Notes under the pieces: model-generated
The model's database searches: none
Seen by the model: only the letters and a program-made list of their open reading frames with translations
Told to the model about the DNA's origin: nothing
Part shown: positions 21,232 through 29,589 of the stretch, in pieces
Layout of the letters: each line of letters begins with the position of its first letter
Position numbering within the stretch: position 1 is the stretch's first letter
NCBI GenBank assembly: GCA_015039365.1
Contig: WION01000597.1
Span: 1 to 30,028, forward strand
DNA length: 30,028 bases
Direction of reading: 5' to 3'
Source of the DNA: Amanita rubescens
Lineage: Eukaryota > Basidiomycota > Agaricomycetes > Agaricales > Amanitaceae
Program-made: the position numbers and the translations under genes

Positions 21232-22357
21232 ATGTTATCCATCTATCTATCTTCGTGTGTGTTAGCTCTTTTGTTTTTTGTCATTGATAGTTTGAATTGT
21301 GTTTGGATCAAGTGATACGTGTGGTGTACATTGCATACTTGTCTGGAATAAACGAATTCTGTTCTCAGGATGGGAAGGTTATGTTGCGGTTAACCGTTGT
21401 CAAATCTAGGATGAAGCGAACACGCAAAGGCTGAAGGCGTTGCGACTGTTGAGCAATAACGTATCCAGCACGCAGTTGGTGCCATGGTCAAATTTCTCGG
21501 TGTTCATCTTATTAGCCTCGCGGTGGGACATTGAAGATCAGGAAATGGCCCGGACGGCTGAAAACCCGCGTCTCACGGTCGACGTTTCTCATTCTGCTCG
21601 CTTGATCGTGGGTTAAGATTTTCGTCCGGAGTACGGCCTGATTATTTTCTGCTAGATCTCCGACGCGACAAAATGGTTTTACGCTGTTTTGCAAAGGCGC
21701 GAGTAATTATTGATCCTGAGACCGTAAGTGAGAACCGCCATCGGCTCAAATTTGCAATTACGTATTGAGTAAAAAAGCAGCCGTCCAAGGGAAGACATCA
21801 TTCCTGTCCCTGATACTAGGAAAATCAATGTGTTGCTATCACTTCCGTTCCGTACCTACTATGTAGATGCTGAACTAGTTGATAGTACCTCGCTTCCACG
21901 CAGGTCAATAATCTCCGAAGTCAAAGGTATAATGGACGAACCTTTCCTTTATTTGTGTCGGACTCTGGTTAAAAGACACGCAAAGTGCCGGCGTTTGGTA
22001 AACACAGGTTGGCGGAAAACTGCGGAAAATCAGTATTAGAAGATCCTGCTCCCGGGGCGGCCGATACAAGCGTTTCATACGTGTGTCGTCACGTTTACCC
22101 TATCAACAGTATTCAAATTAATCACAAGAGATGATTGATGGATGATATGAGGTGAATCAGGTCATACATGGTTCACACTACTGAACTGGCGAAGCGTTAC
22201 TCGTTCGACGATGGTTGAGAGTAAGGTAGATTCGAACCAGTGAACTCGCGGACATACACGCTGGCTAAATGTTTCGACTATTAATGCCAGAGTGCCAATG
22301 CGCTCTCGTGACGAAGCGATATTTATGCGTCATTTCCCTGGCATCAGATGGTGACTA
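21232..22357. other. Intergenic region between the DUF4048-like gene and micro-exon gene A
   Basis: It starts with a T-rich 3' flank. The sequence GATTCGAACC near 22232 resembles a tRNA T-loop on the minus strand, but the flanking arms do not pair, so I reject a tRNA. Short frames show no protein-like composition. The 5' flank of gene A begins at about 22290. Confidence 0.4.
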
Positions 22358-22367
22358 AGTTCGAACT
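22358..22367. promoter_or_regulatory. Palindrome AGTTCGAACT upstream of micro-exon gene A
   Basis: A perfect 10-bp palindrome followed by CAGC lies 113 nt before the ATG of gene A. Genes B and C carry the same palindrome at nearly the same distance, in a stretch of otherwise diverging leader. It may be a transcription factor site or core-promoter element. Confidence 0.45.
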
Positions 22368-22470
22368 CAGCCAGACTACTACAGCTTAAGACCCTACAGA
22401 ACGCCCCAGGACGACCGACTGCAGTGCTGGTCACTGCTCTCATCAAACAGGCCTTGTGGATATCACTATC

Positions 22471-23971
22471 ATGCGATACGTCTCTCTTTGCAACATCTTT
22501 CTTCTTCTCCTTTTCGTTCTCTTTTCAAGAAGTTCCCCGGTATACCAACCACAAAAACCCCTGGATCCCATCGCAGATGTACCAGACCGATTCAAGGCAA
22601 GTTGTTTTTCCTCATCAAGGAAGCAAGTCCTGAAATGAGGATATCGTTAATTGCCGCAGATGGCCCCCCTGTCTGTAAGCTATTCCTAATGAAGAACTAA
22701 ATCTTGAAACATAAATATTATCAAGCCGGAGGCCATGAAAGCATTACCGCCAGTTAGAAAACCTCCAACGACGCACATCCCGATACCTCCGACAAAGAAG
22801 CCCCTCTCGGTTGTAAGTTCTTCCTCGAAAGCAAGCCATAAAGCAAAAATATAATTAAATCTGCTTCGCAGCTATCACGGCCTAGGCGTAGGCCTGGGCC
22901 TGAGCCTCCGAATACCTTTGTAAGTCGCATTTCCCTGATCAAGAAAGCGAATGCCTAGAAGCACGATCATATTTAGGCAACTCAGAAGTGGGAAGGCCGC
23001 CTGGGGGTGATGGTCAGTCATTCTTAATGAAGAAAGCAGATCTTGAAGTACGATAATATGATCTAGGATGCCAAAAATCAGGCACGCCTGCGGAGCTCGG
23101 TAAGTGATTCACCTAATCACGAATGCAAGCCTTGACGCACGATCATATCATTAAGTCTGACCCGACCCCGCCCGGGAGCTCGCCCTGGGTGTCAGGACAT
23201 AGGCATAGCAATGTAAGTCATCCCTCTAATCCAGAAAACAAGTTTTCGAATAAGACATACCATCAAGTCTGCCCCGCCTGATCTAAACGGAATGAAGGAG
23301 TCTGGTAGAGATAAACCTGTAAGTTTTTGCTCATCAAGCAAGTGGGTCTGAAAATACAAATATCGTCAAGTCTATGCCATCGCACCCGGAGCCGCCATCG
23401 AACGTACGTTATTCTCCTAATTAGAAAGCAAGTTTTGAATCGAAAACACCATTAAGGCTAAGTTGGCTACGCATGTAAGTCACTCTCCTAATGAAGAAAG
23501 CAAATTTTGAAGTACGGGCATCATAAAGCTTCTCAACCCGCGACCGGCCCCAAAGCCGCCAGTCGAAGTGAGCTATTCTCTTAATTAGGGAGCGAATCTT
23601 AGAGCAAAAACACCGTTAAGGCTAAATCGAACAAAATACCTGCGTATGAACCCGTAAGTTACTCTCCTAATGAAGAAAGCGATTTTTGAAGTACAAGCGT
23701 CATACAGTTTCTCAACCCGCGACCGGCCCCAAAGCCGCCAGTCAAAGTGAGTTATTCTCTTAATTAGGGAGCAAATCTTAGAGCGAAAACACCGTCAAGG
23801 CTAAATCGGACGAAATACCTGCGCATGAACCCTGTAAGTTACTCTCCTAATGAAGAAAGCGATTTTTGAAGTACAAGTATCATAAAGTATCTCAACCCGC
23901 GACCGGCCCCAAAGCCATCGAGGATGGATCGCTTGAAAGCAAAGGTGTACGTTGTTCCGCCAATCAAGTAA
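22471..23971 (+). CDS. Micro-exon gene A: secreted, Pro-rich, Cys-free protein (15 exons, about 243 aa)
   Basis: Exons: 22471-22596, 22660-22674, 22726-22812, 22872-22919, 22977-23012, 23067-23099, 23156-23212, 23268-23318, 23371-23403, 23457-23474, 23529-23567, 23621-23653, 23708-23746, 23800-23833, 23888-23971. Exon 1 encodes a signal peptide (MRYVSLCNIFLLLLFVLF, then SRSSP). Later exons encode short, mostly basic, Pro-rich peptides with no Cys, such as LSRPRRRPGPEPPNTF, SMPSHPEPPSN and LLNPRPAPKPPVE. Every internal exon but one is a multiple of 3 with phase-0 ends. The exception, 23800-23833, has one extra T before the donor; counting it shifts the last exon to a frame ending at about 24005. 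Intron 1 has a GC donor. The last exon runs into a decayed intron and stops at TAA 23969-23971. I do not recognise the family. It is probably exported and processed or displayed outside the cell. Confidence 0.7.
22597..23887 (+). repeat. Array of 14 related introns in gene A
   Basis: Introns of 51-63 nt share a pattern: GTAAGTTATTC at the donor, CTAAT, then AAGAAAGCAAGTTTTGAAG in the middle, and an ATCATCAAG-type acceptor. Similarity is visible intron to intron, while the exons between differ. The pairs 23475-23528, 23654-23707 and 23834-23887 are nearly identical, as are 23568-23620 and 23747-23799. Confidence 0.75.
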
Positions 23972-24833
23972 AAAATTCAGTCTTGTTAACAAAAATGATG
24001 CAGTAAGGGGTTACCGGGAGGGATCAAAAGGAGACTCATACCCAATCAATTCAATACCAAGAGTAAACCATAGGAGGCGGTAGACGAAGTGCATCCCATT
24101 CCGATATAGTTGAGAAACAGCGAAAGGGCGCCCTTGTTTAATATCACCTTTTCTTCGTGATGATTCACGATAATCTTGAGGTATAACAGGTACTTTATGC
24201 ATCGGCGAATGTATGATGGGGCAGATGATCTAGGCGTAGATGTGGGGTTTCTAGGCAGCGGTTTCTAGCAGATACAAGTTATATTAACTTCCGAGTACAA
24301 CAAGAAGGTTGGAGTGGTAACTTCAATTCTTAAACCCGACGCGCGTTAGAAAAATTCTCGAGCGCTGAGCGCTGAGCGTTCGCTGGAATGAGAAAGAAGC
24401 GCGTGGTGCGATGACGTCATCCCAAAGTGCTACTCCCAACGGCCAGACTGGCACGGCGCACCCCGATAGCAGATCTTGTCAACCCGGCAGGCAGGCACGG
24501 CCACATTAATTAGGCCGAGTTCAGAAAAACAATGATGTCGATCAAAATAATTCGATGGATTGGTTACCTACATGACGCGTGACTCAGCATGTGATGATTC
24601 CGTTGTTTCTTATTCCCCGCATCATCTAACTGAGGGGGCCGATCTGGATTCGCCCGAACGAGTAGATGTGCAGATCAGGGCGCCGCAGATGATTCCAGTA
24701 CCGCTGATAACTTCGAGTAGCATATATATGAGATCTTGCCAAATAAATCGTTTAGTGCGATTTCACGGTGGCACTCATGATGCGAGATGCGGGTTTATGT
24801 GCCAAATTCACCGAAGGATCAGATGGCGGATGA
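23972..24833. other. Spacer between micro-exon genes A and B
   Basis: The first 450 nt resemble the 3' flank of gene B (26319-26690): both contain GAGTACAACAAGA (about 24292 and 26633) followed by GATGACGTCA. This shows the flanks were duplicated with the genes. The rest is the promoter region of gene B; it includes GCGCCGCAGATGATT near 24680, similar to the tandem repeat upstream of gene C. No coding feature is seen. Confidence 0.45.
24412..24419. promoter_or_regulatory. TGACGTCA palindrome in the A-B spacer
   Basis: This is the full CRE/ATF-type palindrome. The same octamer occurs at the equivalent place after gene B. It may bind a bZIP factor, but conservation may only reflect duplication. 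Confidence 0.3.
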
Positions 24834-24843
24834 AGTTCGAACT
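24834..24843. promoter_or_regulatory. Palindrome AGTTCGAACT upstream of micro-exon gene B
   Basis: Same palindrome and CAGC tail as upstream of genes A and C, here 103 nt before the ATG. The following leader (GGACTACAAAAACCTTGGCA) is close to that of gene C. Confidence 0.45.
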
Positions 24844-24936
24844 CAGCTGGACTACAAAAACCTTGGCAATGTCCTGCGACAACAGCAGTGCTGGCCACTA
24901 CGCCCATACAAGCTGGTCTTGTCCCCAAACCGAATC

Positions 24937-26318
24937 ATGCAACTCTTCACTCCTCCCAACATTCTTTTCGTCCTTCTCTTCGCTTTCTTTGCAAGGAGTT
25001 CTCCGATTGACGATAATGCTAAAACAGTAAGCGATCTGTTAATCGAGTCAAACTCCAATCGACTGCCCTCGAAACAGAGGCTGGTTCAGCAGGGAGCGTC
25101 GTTTCTCGATCTGGTAGGTCGTTTCCCTTATCTAGGAATTTTGATATCATTCAGTCTGCACAGGACCCTGAGCCCAAACCTCCCGGTGTAGGTTATTCTC
25201 TTAACAAAGCTAGTTTTTACGTACGATCATATCATTCAACATAAAAAGGGGCCTGTAATAAAAGTAAGTTATTCCACAAGTTTTGAAGTACTATCATTAA
25301 GTTTGTCCAGTCCTTCGGTACGAAAAATATACCATCGCAGAATGCACAACCGCCCGCGGGAAAATTGCCCCCGATCCCGGAGACTGTAAGTATTTACCCG
25401 AAAGAAAGCAAGTCTCGAGACCTAAATATCATAAGTCCACTAAACCGCTCTCGAGAGATGATGTATGTTATATCATCAGTTAGGAAAGCTGTCCTTAAAG
25501 TACAATCAGATCCAGAAAAAGATTGCAGCACTGACGTAAAAATGTAAGTTATTCCGCAAGTTTCAAAGTACCGACATCAGTTAAGTCTGCCCAGGATTGG
25601 AGCGGAATAGGGACGCTTCCACCGCCCCCGAGTGGCCCGCTCCCTCCCCTTCCGAATGTTTTAGGAAAGTAAGTCTTGAAGTACAAGTATCATCAAGGCT
25701 GCCCCGCCAATCCCACCTAGGCAAGTAAGTTACTAACTTCGGCAATCACGGAAGTACATATTTGAACACAAATATCATCAAGCCTCGCCCGGTTTTAACC
25801 AGACCCTCTAAGGAGCCGATTCGGGCCGTAAGTCACTCCTAATTAAGAAGCTTTGTCCTGAATTATGATCACGTCGTTGAGGGGTCACCTAAAAACGTAA
25901 GTAATCAAAATAGTAAATCAAGTGCAAATTTCATTAACTCTTCCCTCGCCATTGGTGCGGACTAAAGACATATAATTCTCCGCCTCCGAATAAGCCAACC
26001 GAAGTAAGCATATCTCCCTAACCGAGAAGGCATGTTTAAAAAGTATAAACATAATTAAGGATGCCGCGGCGCCCTTGCACCAGGTTAAGGACGAAGATGT
26101 AAGTTACTAATCCCTTAATGAGGAAAGCAAGCTTTGAAGCATAAATATCGTTAAGTTTCTAAACCCGCGCGTCGCCCCGCCGCCTCCGAAGAAGCCAACC
26201 GAAGTAAGTCTATCTCCCCCAACCGGGAAGGCACGTCTTCATTAAGGATTCCCCGACTCTTTATCAGGCCGGCAATAAGAAGCCCGGTCGAGCAGCACGG
26301 CTCAAGAACAAAGTGTAG
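24937..26318 (+). CDS. Micro-exon gene B: secreted, Pro-rich protein (15 exons, one out of frame)
   Basis: Exons: 24937-25026, 25078-25113, 25155-25187, 25249-25263, 25302-25385, 25436-25462, 25510-25543, 25586-25657, 25698-25724, 25783-25827, 25882-25896, 25968-26003, 26060-26098, 26156-26203, 26247-26318. Exon 1 encodes a signal peptide (MQLFTPPNILFVLLFAFFAR, then SSP) like that of gene A. Later peptides include SAQDPEPKPPG, AAPPIPPRQ, TYNSPPPNKPTE and an FLNPRVAPPPPKKPTE exon; none contains Cys. All exons are phase 0 except 25510-25543 (34 nt), which brings an in-frame TAA; skipping it restores a 212-residue protein. Intron 1 (51 nt) is open in frame and could be retained. The stop TAG 26316-26318 falls in a former donor site (GTGTAGGTTATTC). 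Several exon edges are weak, so individual exons are less certain than the gene. Confidence 0.6.
25027..26246 (+). repeat. Array of 14 related introns in gene B
   Basis: Most introns follow the same pattern as in gene A (GTAAGTTATTC, a central GCAAGT..TTGAAGTAC, and an ATCATNAAG acceptor). Several are shortened by internal deletion, for example 25264-25301 (38 nt) and 25658-25697 (40 nt). The first intron is the least similar. A copy of the core continues beyond the stop at 26316-26350 as an unused intron. Confidence 0.65.
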
Positions 26319-26671
26319 GTTATTCCGTAATCGAGGAAGAAAGTCTTGTTCATAAAATCCGCGCCAGGTCCTTGATGAAAGGAAAGTTTACAAATGCCGG
26401 GGGTCATTGACTTCGATATAAAGCCAAGAAAACGTAGGCGAAGAAATGCTTCACATCCCGCCAAGATCGTTCAGACAGGAGTCCCCGGTGTTTGATATGT
26501 ATGATTATCAGTGACCTTTTCCCTCGTGGTCCTTCAGCATAAACTGAGGGATATGGGATACCGCGAGTGGATGGGCGATTTTGCATAGGATAGGACGAGG
26601 TTCGACAGAAATATCTAGCATTCGTTGACTTTTGAGTACAACAAGACAGTGTCAAGCAGCGCTTCGTGTGA

Positions 26672-26679
26672 TGACGTCA
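26672..26679. promoter_or_regulatory. TGACGTCA palindrome after gene B
   Basis: The same CRE-type octamer as at 24412, in the corresponding part of the duplicated 3' flank. Confidence 0.3.
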
Positions 26680-28054
26680 CCCGCAGCCCCCCCATTTTGG
26701 CGCTACGACATCCTTCCACTCATACAGCTGCCGATTGCTAGGCCTGGTCTCGCATCCCCTGGTTCGTTATAGCCATTGCATTTGTGGCGCAATGGAAACC
26801 TGGCTCAGTACTACATCTATCGCAATGGGACTGTTGGATTGATCAGGCTTTGATACTCGACATGCAAAATGCGTGCCGAAGAGGATGATTAGGAAGCAGC
26901 CCATACCCGTGTCTCTTGAAACCTTCATTGAGGAGAATAAATCAATGGTGAGCTTCAGGTCCAATGTAAATGCGAACACAAAACTCACTCGAGACAGATG
27001 AACCGTCGTTTAGAATGAAGATAAGAATCATGTGAATTTATACTTGTCGACGTGAATCTATCACAACCTGGAAATTGGCAGCGAATGATATTCGTTCGAG
27101 GGGCAGACTCGAAAGGTGAGATAACCATATTCTATTAAGTGGCAATCTCATGTCTATGGCTTCAGGCTACTTGGAGGCCGAGGAAGCCGAAGGGAAGGAA
27201 CTTGCACAAATGCGAATCATTCATCGAACCGGAGGGCAGATCTAGTTTTTCAATCCCGCCGCTGCTCAGAAGTTCACTTCGACGTACTTACTTGGACTTT
27301 TCTGGCTTAGTCCATCACCTTCTACTTCCTAACTTCTTTTATCCGCCGCAATGAACCGATGCAATTATTAATTCCGCGGAGACTATATGCCGTCGCCTTC
27401 GCCGTTCACAACGTTCACACTCGACATTGAAGATGAGAACAATGGGTTATTGAAAACCAGCCTAGGAATCGCCGTAATCTCCCATTCTCCATTCTCCGTT
27501 TAGCCACGGACCGGTATGGTCAAGTCCCCGTTCGTCTTTCTTGAGATTGGACGGGAGTCTGAGTAACTGCTCGTAGAGACCATCCAATGGTCTTAGTCAA
27601 AATAGTCTTGCATGGCTTTTGGCTCAAAGACCCTTCGATCAAAACCTATCATATCTGGCGTTCGTAGATCCTGACTGTATTTCATTCCACGCTGGCTAAC
27701 TTTGTCTCCGGGGGTTGTCGAACTTAGGTGAGAGCGAGGTGTGGAACAATTACGGAGTAGACTGATGCAGCGATTGGCCCCAGTGGTAACTCTTACGTCC
27801 CTCGTTGTATAGTCCACGATATGGGTACAAGAAAAGCTTTAAACGTTCAAAGTAGCCTCATACCGCCAAGTTTTATTTCGCCGTGCCGAATCTGGAACAA
27901 TGAAACAAATCAAAAAATGATAATTTGAGCTTTGATGGTGATATGGTATCCAAGTACGCTCTGCACGCGATGATGGGATGAATTGTTTTAATTCGCAGTC
28001 TAACGGCGGTTGAAGGGACTAGGGAGGGTTCAAGGTCGGCTCTTTATACGGCAG

Positions 28055-28098
28055 AGCAGCGCGCGCAGATGATTTCAGCAGCGCGCGCAGATGATTTC
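28055..28098 (+). repeat. Tandem direct repeat, two perfect 22-nt copies
   Basis: Two identical 22-nt units (28055-28076 and 28077-28098) contain alternating GC followed by CAGATGATTTC. The first bases of a third unit (AGCAGCGC) follow. It lies about 210 nt before the ATG of gene C. Confidence 0.85.
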
Positions 28099-28197
28099 AG
28101 CAGCGCTAGTGACTTGATTGCACATCTCGCCCAAAACACCTAAATACAATTTACAGCGACTCCATGACATCATCTACAGATTGATCGGTGAAGCTTA

Positions 28198-28207
28198 AGT
28201 TCGAACT
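28198..28207. promoter_or_regulatory. Palindrome AGTTCGAACT upstream of micro-exon gene C
   Basis: Same palindrome and CAGC tail as for genes A and B, 106 nt before the ATG. Confidence 0.45.
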
Positions 28208-28303
28208 CAGCTGCACTACAAAAACCTTGGCAATGTGCTGCAACGACAGTAGTGCTGGTCACTACCCATCCAAGCAGGTCCTGTCGACGTACCGAATTTT
28301 ATC

Positions 28304-29589
28304 ATGCGACTTTTCTCATCTTACGAACTTCCTCCTCGTCCTCCTCTTCGTTGTCTTTGCAAGGAGCTTCTCCAATTAAGCAGAAGCGATCTCCCCTCAA
28401 ACCAGACCCAGCCATTCCCGTCTTTGAAGTAAGATATTCTCCCATCAATTAGAAAAGCAAGTATTTGAAGGCATGATAACACCATTAAGAGTGGCTCCAG
28501 GCCGCCGTCTCCGTCTCCGGAGACGTTCTGGCCGCCGCTTGGTCATGTAAGTTCGAATTTCCCCTGTTTAGAAACACAAGCGTTTGAACCAAAGTTTTCA
28601 TTAAGGTTGGCTTGAACTCGGACGACGACTCAATGGCACCCTCCGTAGCGAGTAGTCACGTAAGTTATTCCGATAATCAAGAAAGCAAGTCTTCAAGTTC
28701 ATGCCCAGTCGGGTGATCATTCGGGTGATCAGTTCTGAGTCCTCGTTGTCCGGGCATGAAGTGAGTTATTCCCCTAACCAAGAAAGCGAGTCTTGAAACA
28801 CGATCATATCAAGGATGAGCCACACATCAAGTAAGTGATTAAGAAAGTAGGTGTTGAAGTACAAATGTCATTATGCAGGCCGAAGAGGATGTGGTGCTGG
28901 GCGGGCTCAGCCCGCGCCCGGTTACTCCCGTAAGTTATTCGCCTGGCCAAGAAAGCAAAAAAATTGAAACATGACCATATCATCAAGTTTAAAGAACGTA
29001 TCAAGAAGGTAAACTATTGCCGAATTACTTAAGGAAAAAGTCTGAGCAAGCCCTGAAGGAACAGGCGATGGCCCAGACGCAGGGACAAGTAAGTTATTAC
29101 CCTAATCGTGAAACCAGATCTTTGAGCACGATCACATCATAGCCGGAAGCCTCTTCCTCGAGGCACCCACCCAATTCCGGCCATGAAGGCCATGTCAGTT
29201 ATTTCTTCCATCCAAGAAAGCAGTCTCTTGAAGCACTATCATATTATAGTCAGAAGCTTCTTCCTCGAGGCACCCACCCAATTCCCACCATGATGGCCAA
29301 GTCAGTTATTTCCTCCATCAAAGAAAGCAGGTTTTGAAGCACTATCATATCATAGTCAGAAGCCTCTTCTTCGAAGTCCCCGCCCAGTCCCCAGGATAAT
29401 CATGTGAGTTATTCCTCTAATCGTCGAAGCAGGCCTTGAAGCGTGGTATATCACTAATGCCTCCTCCCAGCCGTCGACCTCGAAAAGTGACGGAAAACGT
29501 GTAGGTTGTTCTTATAATCAAGCAAGTCTCGAGCCTCAAGTTTCATTCAGCCCCAATCGCCTGGAAATGGCCCGGCGCATACTAAATGA
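28304..29589 (+). pseudogene. Micro-exon gene C: paralogue of A and B with a broken signal-peptide exon
   Basis: Exons: 28304-28428, 28490-28546, 28606-28659, 28698-28760, 28814-28830, 28879-28929, 28988-29008, 29047-29088, 29143-29193, 29250-29300, 29356-29403, 29471-29500, 29551-29589. Exon 1 aligns with gene B but has two single-base insertions: one before the hydrophobic core (NFLLVLLFVVFARS, now a different frame from the ATG) and one at AGCTTCTCC. Downstream exons stay open in phase 0, with peptides such as SGSRPPSPSPETFWPPLGH and AEEDVVLGGLSPRPVTP. Three adjacent exons (29143, 29250, 29356) are recent duplicates (EASSSRHPPNS). Exon 28814-28830 (17 nt) breaks phase; skipping it restores frame. 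TGA is at 29587-29589. As written no secreted product can be made from the homologous ATG, so it is a recent pseudogene or has errors in exon 1. Confidence 0.55.
28429..29550 (+). repeat. Array of 12 related introns in gene C
   Basis: The introns share the pattern of genes A and B: GTAAGTTATTCC or GTCAGTTATTTC donors, AAGAAAGCAAGTCTTGAAG cores, and acceptors of the ATCATCAAG or ATCATAG type. Introns 29194-29249 and 29301-29355 are nearly identical, as are their exons. Another intron-like copy with no usable exon after it starts at 29609. Confidence 0.7.

Larger units (their letters stand above)
26319..28197. other. Spacer between micro-exon genes B and C
   Basis: The first 370 nt are the duplicated 3' flank also seen after gene A. 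From about 26700 to 28000 I find no gene: the short frames on either strand lack motifs and are interrupted. The last 150 nt are the promoter region of gene C, with a tandem repeat at 28055-28098. Confidence 0.45.

Noticed and set aside
22225..22300. Possible tRNA on the minus strand (GGTTCGAATC, T-loop-like)
   Set aside because: The T-stem and acceptor stem do not pair and no anticodon arm is found at the right distance.
24787..25191. Single unspliced frame of 134 codons covering the start of gene B
   Set aside because: It lacks the rest of the exon array; its first part is leader sequence conserved with gene C, and the signal peptide starts at the internal ATG 24937.
22597..26350. CRISPR-like array (regular short repeats with variable spacers)
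   Set aside because: The repeats are splice-competent introns with GT...AG ends, the spacers are coding in one phase, and the genome is eukaryotic.
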